Origin: Epiperipatus broadwayi
Taxonomy: Eukaryota > Onychophora > Udeonychophora > Euonychophora > Peripatidae
Reading direction: 5' to 3'
Assembly: GCA_028023455.1 (NCBI GenBank)
Contig: JAQFVV010000012.1
Location: 4,742,023 to 4,806,022 of the forward strand
Length of the DNA: 64,000 nucleotides
Part shown: positions 34,874 to 45,310 of the stretch, piece by piece
Numbering within the stretch: the stretch's first letter is position 1
Layout of the letters: each line of letters starts with the position of its first letter
Program-made: the position numbers and the translations under genes
Notes under the pieces: generated by a model
Seen by the model: the letters and a program-made list of their open reading frames with translations, nothing else
The model's database searches: none
What the model was told of the DNA's origin: nothing

Positions 34874-35658
34874 CTAAAGATTAGGAATATCAACTGTAAA
34901 AATTGTTTTTCTTAATAATTTTTGTCTCTCTAGTTTTGCATTAACACATATCTTACATCTTACTAACCAATGATCACTTCCTGTGTTAAATTTATTAAGA
35001 ATATTACAATCTTGAAATATGTATTTTCTGTTAGTCAAAATATAATCCAATTCTGCTGTACCTTCATCGGGATGCTTCCATGTCCATTTCCTTTTAACAT
35101 TTTTCTCAAAAAAAGAATTCATAATATAAAGTTTTTCTTTTTCAGCAAACTCCACTAGTCTATGTCCTCTCTCATTTCTATTACCATAACCAAAATTACC
35201 TACAGCACTTTCATCTTTCATTTGTTTACCAATTCTAGTATTAAAGTCTCCCATAACAATTTTAAAATGTTGTTTACTCTGATTGAAAGCCTTTTGTACA
35301 TCCATATAAAAATCTTCTACTACTTCATCACAATAAGTGCTTGTTGGGGCATAAACCTGAATTATCTGCATTTGGTATCTGCTATTAAGTTGTATAACTA
35401 ATCTTGCCACTCTGTCGGATATACCATCAATCTCCACAATGTTGTTCTTCCACTTTTTATTTATAATGAATCCTACTCCATTTGTATTTCCAATATTTAT
35501 GCCTTTATAATAGAATACATGTCCACTTTTTAAATCAATTGTCTCTTCACCTTTTCTTCTAACTTCACAAAGTCCAATTATATCCTATTTAATATAAGAC
35601 AGTTCTTCTAATTCTTGCAATCTTCCTTCACTTGAAAGTGATCTGCAGTTGTAAGTAC
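34874..35658 (-). pseudogene. LINE AP-like endonuclease domain
   Basis: The endonuclease that nicks target DNA to start target-primed reverse transcription. Motifs in order on the minus strand: GTYNCRSL, GLCEVRRKGE (the catalytic Glu region), QVYAPTS, VMGDFNTRIG, WTWKHPDEG, ELDYIL and GSDHWLVRCKI, so all catalytic elements (N, E, D-N, D, SDH) are visible. It is most like the RTE endonuclease relatives annotated as craniofacial development protein 2. An in-frame TAG (35585-35587) follows YIK near the N-terminus. The frame is open from there to 34874. Confidence 0.85.
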
Positions 35659-35679
35659 CTAAATAAAAAGTCATCATCA

Positions 35680-35865
35680 AATGGCAGAATCTGAGGATGG
35701 ACTGTTCAAAGCTTTGTTAAGGCCAATATTATTGTCATACCCATGTTGATTTTAAGTCATCTGAACCTCATAAATAGGATCTTAATATCTCCATATAATT
35801 ATATAGAAGAGAGTTGGGCAGAATACAGGTTGAATATGTAATAATAAATGTAAGTAGGTCTATAC
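35680..35865 (-). repeat. R1 repeat, part 2 of copy f
   Basis: R1 sequence resuming after the LINE with the gaggatggactgttc block and the gccaatattattgtcatac block, then running head to tail into copy g at about 35866. Confidence 0.6.
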
Positions 35866-36214
35866 TAAATTTAATGTAATTATAAGAACTTAAACTTTCA
35901 AGCTTCCTACATCTATCCAATCTATCTTATACAACTGATACATATGTCCACTTACATGTGAAAAATGTAAATTATATATTCAGTGCTCAGTTTATACCTT
36001 TACACTTTAATGGACAAGCTCTAATCTTCTCCACTCTCCAACTCTTCAGCTGCCTATTTTATTAAAAACCCAAGGACGGAATGCTTAAAGGTCTTATTGG
36101 TGCCAATATTATTGTCATACCCATGTTAACCTCAAGTCAATCTGATCCTTCATGCATAGGATCTTAATATGTCCATTTAATTATACAGAAGGAGAATGGG
36201 CAGAATACACATGT
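35866..36214 (-). repeat. R1 repeat, ribozyme deleted (copy g)
   Basis: A minus-strand R1 copy with the terminal block, cacttacatgtg block, ctcagtttata, actctccaactcttcagc and gccaatattattgtcatac blocks in order. The segment that should hold the hammerhead is deleted between 35976 and 35980. At 36208 it meets copy h, which is inverted. Confidence 0.6.
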
Positions 36215-36292
36215 ATGTAGTCATGAGTATCAGTTATACAGGATAGATTGGATAGATGTAGGGATCTTGAAATTTGAATTCAAATCCCTTAT
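36208..36292 (+). repeat. R1 repeat terminal fragment (copy h)
   Basis: The terminal 80 bp of R1 on the plus strand (acatgtatgtagtcatgag, atacaggatagattgg, ttgaattcaaatccctt), joined head to head with copy g. The pair g/h has the same outward-facing ends as the foldback at 27092-27468. Confidence 0.55.
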
Positions 36293-36349
36293 CACTACAT
36301 TAATTTAGTTCCGTTTGAAAGTGATGTTTAAGTAAATTCTAGGTAATTT

Positions 36350-36596
36350 TGTCGATGTCATTAAGTCAGACAACGCGAACCGTAATTTAAAGTGAATGAT
36401 CTATCTTCACGCTTTATTTGCCAGTACTTAAGATTTGCCCATATATAAACATTTGGGTTCGGAAAGAGTAAGTGAATTCATTTTATTCTTTCTTAAATGC
36501 TATATCTTGTATGGGCACTGAAAAGTATTCATTTATTATTTAACACTCATTAAAGCGCATGTGCAGTAGCTGTAAAAGGCCGATATTTAGTGAATA
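36350..36596 (+). repeat. Diverged single-arm relative of family II
   Basis: Matches the right arm of the palindromic insertion at 14767-15056 in order: cttcacgct, cttaagatttgcc-at, acatttgggt, attcatt...ctttct, ctatat-ttgt, gtattcattta and gcgcatgtgca. Only one arm is present, so the family also exists outside the palindromic arrangement. Identity is clearly lower than between the two arms at 14.4-15.1 kb. Confidence 0.55.
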
Positions 36597-36633
36597 GACA
36601 GTATATATAAATTTAAATATTATATATATATAT

Positions 36634-37145
36634 ATTATACTTGTATTCAAATATTATAGATCAGCCTATATCCTGACTAACCCTCTTCTGTGTATTTAAA
36701 TGGACAAGATCCTATATATGAGGTGTCAGATTTATTTAAAGTCAACATGGACATGACAATAATATTGACATAAACAATGGATTTGGGCATTCCCTCATCA
36801 GATTTTCAATGGTATGAATAGCTGAAGAGTTGGAGGGTAGAGTAGATTGAAGACTGTCCATTAAAGTTTGCAGATTTGCTATTTTAATATAAATCGAACA
36901 CTGATTATATATGTGTGTGGAAGATGATAATTTGGATGATTTGGATCAACTGATGTGTGTTGGTTCTGCATATGTATATTAGAAATCATTTATTTTTTTC
37001 ACATGTGTGTGATTATGTTTATCAGTTGTATGAGATAGAGTGGATGGCTAAAGAGAGCTTAAAAGTCTGTGTTCAAATACCCTATAATTATATCTAAACT
37101 CAAAATATATATGTAAGAAAAGATTATACTTATGTTCAAATATTA
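36634..37145 (+). repeat. R1 repeat, full unit plus start of the next (copies i, j)
   Basis: A complete plus-strand R1 unit. The block attatacttgtattcaaa at 36634 recurs as attatacttatgttcaaa at 37123, so one unit is 489 bp and a second begins head to tail before the LINE at 37146 interrupts it. This gives the best estimate of the unit length. The same end-to-start junction also occurs in copy m (about 57035), showing that R1 is copied as a tandem or circular molecule. Confidence 0.7.
36938..36987 (+). ncRNA. Decayed hammerhead in R1 copy i
   Basis: GATT, bulge tgga, TCAA, CTGATGT (36950-36956), GTGT and loop, TGCAT, then stem III, TTAG and AATC (36984-36987). The GAAA box is deleted, so it is inactive. 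The outer stem I pair GATT/AATC is a compensatory variant of the usual GATC/GATC. Confidence 0.45.
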
Positions 37146-39165
37146 TATGTTCTTACTAAATTCAACACAGGAAGTGATTATCAACTAATGAGATGTAAAA
37201 TATGTGTTAATTTAAAACTAGACAAAAGTAATTGAGAAAAACAATATTTCACAAAATATATTTCTAACCTTCAGAAACATTCCAATGAATTTAAATTAAA
37301 ACTTGCAAATCATTTTAAAATGTTAACATATTTTGAAGATAGCTCAGATTTGAACAAAATTAGTTGGAAAATAACTGATACACTATTTAGTACTGCAACA
37401 AAAAAAAGCTGAAGCAGCAATTGATCAGTAAAATTTCTATTTAGTCAAGATGATTTATAAAAAACAAGAAATATTAAAATATAAAAATGATCCATTAATA
37501 AGGATTGAATATTTAGAACTTTTTAAAATGGTACAAAAAACATCAATCACAATATTAAAAAAATATGATTATAAATTAGGAAGGAAAGTTATTGAAGAAA
37601 ATAGAAATATCAAAATTGTAAAACAATATTTTGGTATTGCTAGAAAATTTATTCTTGCAATGAGAAAAAAAGATGGAACTATTATTAAAAAAAGATGACA
37701 TCATGAAATATGTAGAAGAGTTCTATAAATAATTATATGCAATACAGAACAAGAAAAAGTATGTCCTACAGTTACTACATCTTCTGAATTGTCCAGAATT
37801 TTAAATAAAGACATGAAACAAGGGATTAAATGAAGAAGGTAAAACTCCAGGTAATAATGAAATTATAATCAATATCTTAAAATGAGCAGGTGAAGAAATA
37901 AAATTTTTTTATCAAAGTTATACCCTAAATATCTATAGGACAAAGGTGTACAATAGGGCTGGAAGAATGCAATACTAATATTAAATATTCTTAAAAGATT
38001 ATAAAGAAAATGTTAAAAACTGCAGACCTATCAATCTTTTTTTAATCCTCTACAAAAATTTTACCAAGACAATTACAACCTGTCTATAGCAAACTTTGAA
38101 TTTTAAAAGAACAAACTGGACTTAAAATTAGTTTTATCAGAATGGATCACATTCCAATATTGAGAGAAATTATAAAAAGATACAATGAATATGAGTTGTT
38201 ATGCTTTGCCATTTGTAGATTATGAAAATACATTTAAAATGATATAAACATTACTTCAGTGATTAAAGCTTTGGACCATCAAGATATAGATCCTATCATA
38301 TCCTGAAGAATATTTGTCAAAATGCTATAGCAATGATTAGATTATATAGTGATATTAGGAAGTTAAAACTAAGTGGGGTGCATGATCCATATCTCCAAAA
38401 CATTTTACATCAGTTTTGAATGAAGTTCTTTGTGAATTAAAATGGGTATTTAGGAAACAACAGTAAATCAAGATTATTTAAGTCATCTAGATTCTGAAGA
38501 TGATGCAATTTGTTTTTGCAAATAATGTTTCAGAGATTCTGAAAAAGTTTAAATAGTTATGTAGGATTAAAGGTAAATGTTAAAAAGACTGAAATAATAT
38601 TCAATAGATTTTCTCAAAAGAAAAAAAAAGAAAAGTTTGATAATGATGAATTAAAAGAAATTAGCAATTACAAATACCTTGTTAAAGTTTGTAATACAAA
38701 TTGACACATAATGCCTGAAATTAATTATAAAATTAAACATGGTTGGAGTATTTTTGGTTGAAATAACTTAATTTTAAAAGAAACTATACCTATGACTTTG
38801 AAAAAGAAGGTTTTAGTATAAATATGTTTCATTAGTACTTACTTATGGATCTGTGACTTGGTCACTTAAAAAAAGCAACAAGACTATGTTTGAGAAAATA
38901 AATAGAGGTTACTGACATCATTGAAAGAATTAAATGACTGCAATGGTGATGGCTGAACATATGGATAAAAGAGATGATAGTAGATAGACAATTGAAATCT
39001 TAAACTGGATTCTAAAAGACCTGGAAAGGGGTCAATTATGTGAGATGGATGGATAAAATAAGGAAATGTGTTGGGGTGATATAGAAAAAAAATTACTAGA
39101 TCTCAGAAACTATATTGAAATTGGAGAGTCTTTTATTTTGCAATAGATCAATAATGGTTGCAAAG
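37146..39165 (+). mobile_element. RTE-like LINE, 5'-truncated and degraded
   Basis: A second copy of the LINE family on the plus strand. It starts inside the endonuclease (AACACAGGAAGTGATTATC encodes NTGSDYQ, the NTGSDHW motif), continues through the lysine-rich linker (open frame 37450-37698), the RT (NCRPINLF near 38020; a damaged DD box near 38500) and the C-terminal segment, ending near 39165 at the RTE-type 3' end. Many stops and frameshifts make it older than the copy at 32859-35670. The 5' truncation is the usual result of incomplete reverse transcription. It lies in an R1 copy. Confidence 0.8.
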
Positions 39166-39869
39166 AATGATGGTCTTGGAAATTTAGCAATACCCAGTAG
39201 GTGTTACAATTTTCTTATATGGCATATTATAAAAAATTGAAGCTCTATAATCTTATCGAAATGGAATTGAAAATTATGTAATATTTTGTCCGTTGCTACA
39301 TTGTATATATTGTAGATAGAGAGCTTAAAAATGACAACTAAGTAAAATATTTAGAATATATAAATAAAAATCAAATATATTTTGTTAAGATTTAAATAGA
39401 AGATAATAACGTATTAGATAGAATATATAAATATTAAAATAACAAAAAATAATTTATATCTTTTCTTAATCAATATTTTTAGAACAATTTTTATTGAACA
39501 TATAACAAAATACTTTAGATATAATTTAGTGTGATGAAAAATTTTGTTGGATTTTTTCATCAATCAATTTGTCATTGCCTCATACTGCAGGTATCTTAAA
39601 AATATATGACTCAGACAGTAGACATTAGTTAACAATGACAAATGATTTGTTACTTCTGTATTTTGCAATTCAAACTGTAACTTACTTTTCAAACATATTA
39701 CTTTTGTAAACCCTTAATGTAGCTGTTAAACTTTTAATGCATGTGATCTATATAAAGTAAATAGCTTCTCCTTAAATGAAGTTAGAAGTTTCTTTTTAAA
39801 GTCTATATTTCCAGAATTCCTTTTAGTTAAGTTAAACTTATCTTTCTCAGAAACATTTATATATTAAAA
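39166..39869. other. AT-rich non-coding stretch
   Basis: No supported feature. A short gcttctcctta block near 39767 resembles the unit duplicated at 54545-54715. Confidence 0.4.
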
Positions 39870-40030
39870 TAAACTCATTTACTTATTAATAATTTTTATT
39901 AATCATTTATTAGACTAGAGATTATCCAATAATAAATGATATTTCAGTAGTGCAATTTTCTCTATGCCACTCTAATTCAAGGTATGGACTGTTTTCTATC
40001 TGCTTTTTACACCTTGTGGCGCTATGTAAT
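39870..40030 (+). repeat. R2 repeat, single copy
   Basis: A dispersed repeat of about 150 bp with the blocks cattagact, atccaataataaatgatattt, cagtagtgcaattttc, cactctaattcaaggta and tttttacaccttgtgg. It recurs as an inverted pair at 45055-45310. It has no coding capacity. It directly abuts an R1 fragment. Confidence 0.55.
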
Positions 40031-40034
40031 CATA

Positions 40035-40150
40035 AACATGTGACCAAAGACATATGAAAAAGATTTATGATCTACAAGATGCACATTTTGTACAGAACAT
40101 GCACTCATTAGATGGCTCAGACCACAATCTCTTAAACTTTATTATTGTTC
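40035..40150 (-). repeat. R1 repeat fragment with diverged hammerhead (copy k)
   Basis: A minus-strand R1 fragment. The ribozyme region (40069-40130) has CTAATGA (40105-40111), a well-paired stem II (GTGCA/TGTAC, with a proper G-C closing pair), AAAA for GAAA, and the outer GATC. Stem II is better conserved than the core, but the core changes should abolish cleavage. Confidence 0.5.
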
Positions 40151-40165
40151 ATTATATATATATAT

Positions 40166-43100
40166 TCTAACCTGTAATCTCATGCATCCTCACTTCAGAA
40201 TAGTATATGATATAAAATAAAATGGGTTCTATCTCAGTTAATAATTAATAACTGAAATATTCAGCATTAAAATTAAAATATTTCACTAGCTCAAATTTAA
40301 AATACGAATAAGGTTCAGTTTATAAAAATAAATTAAATAAATATTTAATATTTTCATGAGACTTGAAGTGAAAATACAGGTGACAAGATAGATTACATTG
40401 AGCCAATATCTCACAGGATACTACCTCAATGGCGTAAGAACACTATCCCCCCTTATTACTATTTCAAATAACAAACTCATAATATTCTTACGACTTTAAT
40501 AACTTCTACTCACTAAGACTAAACTAATAATTAAGTCTTAATCTTCTATTTAATAATAATCTAGCTCAAATAAAATAATCTCAGGTTCATAAAGTTTATT
40601 CTAAGTTAATTTAAAAATTCGGTAGTAAAATATGAGAAGGGATTTTATGTCATAATCTACTACACTTAAACTAATAATAATAAATAACAATAATAATATT
40701 CTTCATTGTTTAACTAATTCTGGATATCTTTTCTTTTTACTATAATTTTATTACCATAATAAAATAATGAAATAATATAATATGATCTTATATCTTCATG
40801 TAATTATATAATAAATACGTGGTAGCATTTTAATAATCTGACAAACAAAGTATGTGTGGCAACTGATAGCATATAATTTAATATAATATTGTGATAACTG
40901 ATTTATGACCAATAAAATAATGTAAGATTTATGATTATTTAATTATAATGAATACCAATAAAATATTTAAAATTCTTAAAATAATTCTCTATTTATCTTT
41001 TGTGCAAAATTATATATTTGTTTCAATTATTATGCATATATCGTGATTTCATGCAGCGATGTGGAGAAATAAATAACTCGGACACAAAATTTTTGAAATA
41101 ACAAAGTTTATTACTAACAACAAATAAATAAACAATTTATTTACACTATTTACAGTGGATATCCTTAACTTTTTTACTTTACAGTTTGATCTACCGGGTT
41201 ATATAAAAAAAATAATTTATATTTCAATTACATCTTTATTTAGATTTAGAACAAAATTTAAAAAAAATGTTACTATTTGGTTTCTCATTATGGTTAACTT
41301 ATTACAAATATATTTATCTACTTTATTAGCAACAGCATTTTATCCTTAATATTATTAAACTATCTTATTTTTAAAAAATTCATACTTAGAAAACATTCTA
41401 TAGAAAACAAAATTTTATAATGAGTATGGACCTCTCAAAATATTTAAAAAAAATTTTCATCTTGCAAAGTCAAAGATGTTACACAAAATATTATCCAAAA
41501 TTCAGTACTAGATTTTAGTATTTATCACACAATGTTTACTAATCATAATATATTCTTCTTTAAGCCTTACTTTAGTATGACATAAGTGTAATCATCAATA
41601 TATTTCTGTTAATCAATAAACAAAAAATATACTATGCATATTGTTTACATAATTTACTTTGTACTATTGTATTTTAAAATATGCAATACTTATTTTCTCT
41701 TTAAAAAAATAATATTAAAGCATTTAAAATTATTATCACTTTAAAGAAAATATCTTTGTTTAGATACTTTATTTTTAAAAAATTTATATTTCATTTCCAA
41801 AATAAAATTCAAAATATATTCTATAATTCTTTTCTTTCCTTAGGATACTTTGGATCTTCAATTTTAAGTTATAACGTCCTATTCCTTCTAAGCAAATAAA
41901 CCAATCTTATACAAAATGATAGCATAACCTAAGTTCTAAATTATTTATCATTTCTCTTAAACATATCTTACTGAATGATGCAGTTACATGAAATAAAGAT
42001 AGCGAAAACAGATGCATAGGATTAAGGAAGAAAGCTAGAGTATTACTCTTAACATATCTCAAAATCATGGCACAGTGCGAAGAGGTATGACATTTACCTG
42101 CCTAATATCCTCTAGTACAGGGATGATGTTAAAGCTATTTCTTCAGCATTATTAGAACATCAAATATTTAAAGAAATATAAACTGTCCAAATAAAATGTG
42201 TATCAGTCATAGGGCTTTGTTAACTATGCTGATATTCACATAAAGACTAAATATTATTTCCATTCCTTATAACATCCTATTTCTTAAAAAACATCATCTT
42301 GGTTTCCTGTTCACTAAGTACTACCAAGCCACTATGTCAACATTATTTCTCAAGATTTTTTCTACATCTTACATCGATAAATAACTATCTGCATGTACAA
42401 AAACAATAAATAAAATTCATTAATAGTTAAACAATCTAGCTGTTCCACAAGAAAAGTCTGCTTACTTCATTATTCTATATGTCTAATCATATACAATCTA
42501 CTTAGACAATATTTGAATATCCCATAACATGAAAATTTAAAAGAATCACATAATTATTTGTTATGTTGGATTATATCACTAATAAATAAAAAAAATTGTC
42601 GTATGCATATTTTCAAATCAATCCTATCTCATAATATTTTTTAAAATGTTGTATGAAATGCGGTACATATAAGTAAAAAAAAAACTTTTACACTTCATTC
42701 TTCCAATTTATGGATGATCTAAAGAAAACAAAAAAATATACATTATAAATTATCAATAGTTATTATTATTACCAATAACCTTTATCTAGTCATCGTGTTC
42801 AGTAGACTTCTTTTATCCACTTGAGCATTGCAGATATAAAAAAAATTCACACCCATACACTTTATATTAAAATAATTTTTAGCTAAATTATTAGATTGTT
42901 ATATTATAAAATTTTAATATTAATAAACTAATGTTTTTATGTTTTTCCTAATCTTATATAAAAATTTAGATTTAAACTAGGTTAACAAAATAAAAGGAAT
43001 CAAAACTATAATTACATATTTTCTTGACGATAGTTCCTGATAAGTCCAAAATGTTTATTATTTTCTCTAGAGTTTTCAAAATGTTCTCCAAGCGCGTTAA

Positions 43101-45054
43101 AGTTTAAAATAAAAATAATTATTAATCCATTTAATAAAATTTATAGAAAATAATCCTTGGTTTTAGTATTTAGGATGATAATTATTAAATCATAATATTA
43201 ATTAATCCCGTGAAGCTTCTTAATCTTCTCTACCAATATTCTCTGCGTATCCAATGCATCAATCCATCTAATTTAACTTTTAAAATATTTGATAAACTTT
43301 TAAGTACTATTTGTATTTCCATGGATCCATCTTTTATTCAACTATGTGTTCACCCTTTTTATATATGTTTCCTTCTTGATACATTTAAACTTTCATTTGG
43401 TATTTTTATAAATCTCTTTTAAAAAATAAAAAAAAATGTTACCTTCAGAAAGGATATAACATTTTACTCCTTTGAATATCATATTATATAAAATAATTCA
43501 TGAAATATAATTGTCTTATTACTATTAAAAAACAAATCTTGGATAAACTTATAAATAATACGTTTCAATACATTTTTTTTTTTTTAGACTCCGTATAATG
43601 TCCGAGCTGTGGTTTTTTTTATGTACCAAAACAGTTCTCCGGTGAAGTATTAATAAAGCTGTATCAATAAATATTTCAGATATTTTTTCAGCATTACAAC
43701 TTATATCCATTTTATTCCACAGTATATCCATTTTTATTGCAAAGTTTAGGTTAAATTTTTAGATAAAATACGACTGATAAAGGAACTTTAAAAAATTTAA
43801 CAAAGCATGTTAAATGAAATTATTAAATATTTTTTAGTTTACACTCTCTTTTTCAAAAAATACTTTTTAAAAATTATCAATTAGTTTTTTGCAGATAAAG
43901 TTATAAGAAAGTACTAAAAAAATTGACTAAAATAAAAGATTTAAAAAAATACTATCTTTTTGATAGTTATAATTTACCTTTCTCCAGTTTCAATACATTA
44001 TTAATCTCCCCCTATACCCCCATGCAATTCATATTTATAGTCTGTAAGAATACCTATTCCTATTGGTTAATTCTTACTTTAACTTGAGAACAAATTTACA
44101 TATTTTCAATTTCAAGTAGAATTGAATTTCAAAATTAGAAATTATGACGTAATGAACTTAAAACATTATTTAAAATATTACTTTTAAATCAATTATTATT
44201 TTATTAAAATTATTTAAACATTTAAAATAACTTTTAAAACAACTTTAATAACTTATTCCATTTATCTATTTTTATTTAAACAAAATATTTAATTTTTATT
44301 ATATCTGTATTCGTCTTTATTACATTTTTTAAGCATTTGAAAATAACTACGTAATATTTTAATATTCACTTCTATGATAAATAATCATTATATCCAACTC
44401 TATAATACACAAACTTTGTTATTAATTTCTAACAAGCGTGTGTGTGAAAGTATACATTAAAAGTCACATGATTAATAACTTTGACAGACGATTTTCAATC
44501 TATTTCTCTGCCCAGATTTATAAAATTGATACACTTATTATATTATATAATATAATTATAAAAAAATTGAAAGAATAATTTAGAAAATATAGAATTAAAT
44601 ATAATTCTCACCCATCATAAAGCTTATTTTTAAAATGTACGATATTAATTTTTGTTTATTAAATATGATTATAAATTTAAACACTGTATTTATTAACTTA
44701 TCAGTTTTAAACTATTAAAATCGAATTTATTAAATATACTTTTAATTTTTATAGCTGTGTTATTTAATATGGCCAGCTTTTACAACCATATGAAACAATA
44801 TTTAAAGCTTTACATAACTATTTTTAAATAATTTTATATACTACGTACTTGCTTTAGCCTCAAATTGTACTTTAAAGATATAATCGACAAACTATAATTA
44901 ATGTATTAAAAGAACATATTCTAAATTTAAAATTTTTAGTAATTGACTGTTATAAACTATTACTGACCTATAGAAAAGGGCACAATATATATATATATTG
45001 ATGTGACAAATGTGCTGCGCTCACAACTTTGACACAAATCACTAATGAAAGTAT
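40166..45054. other. AT-rich non-coding stretch
   Basis: About 4.9 kb without a supported gene. The segment 41085-41160 read on the minus strand (aataaac signals, then gtgtccgag) and the CCAAT/TATA-like pair at 44040-44090 could be remains of a retroelement, but no termini or coding domains were found. Confidence 0.45.
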
Positions 45055-45310
45055 ATTAATAATTATTATTAATCCTTCATTAGACTATAGTTTATCAAAT
45101 AATGAAAAATATTTCTGTGTAATTTTTACTATAGCATTCTCATGCAAGGTAGAAAACAGTTTATATTTGCTTTTAACACCTTGTGGAAAGATGAGATATT
45201 AAAAGTGGATAGAAATCAATCTTTATCTTGCATGAGAGTGATATAGTGAAAACTGCACTACAGAAATAGTATTTATTATTGGGTAATCATCTACTTCTTA
45301 TTTATTATTA
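45055..45310. repeat. R2 repeat, foldback pair
   Basis: Two R2 copies head to head: left arm about 45066-45170, right arm about 45200-45300, with a spacer containing the acaccttgtgg block. Both arms match the single copy at 39870. AT-rich direct repeats near the edges (attattaatcc / attattaccct) are too simple to count as a target duplication. Confidence 0.6.

Larger units (their letters stand above)
32859..35670 (-). mobile_element. RTE-like LINE, nearly full length
   Basis: A non-LTR retrotransposon of about 2.8 kb on the minus strand, with an AP-type endonuclease, a linker, a reverse transcriptase and a C-terminal segment in the order usual for RTE-type elements. The 3' tail is a short (GAT)n run, common in RTE elements. 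A 9-bp repeat tcatcatca at both edges (32859-32867 and 35671-35679) could be the target duplication but overlaps the simple tail. One continuous ORF is broken by stops near 35585 and 34874 and at 33703-33705, and by frameshifts between 34448 and 34167 and between 33292 and 33098. It is inserted in R1 copy f. Confidence 0.85.

Noticed and set aside
41085-41160. AATAAA-containing segment on the minus strand resembling the end of an LTR or other retroelement.
   Set aside because: No TG...CA boundary, primer-binding site, partner repeat or coding domain was found.
44040-44095. CCAAT-like and TATA-like elements at suitable spacing on the minus strand.
   Set aside because: TATA-like strings are everywhere at this base composition and no transcript or gene follows.
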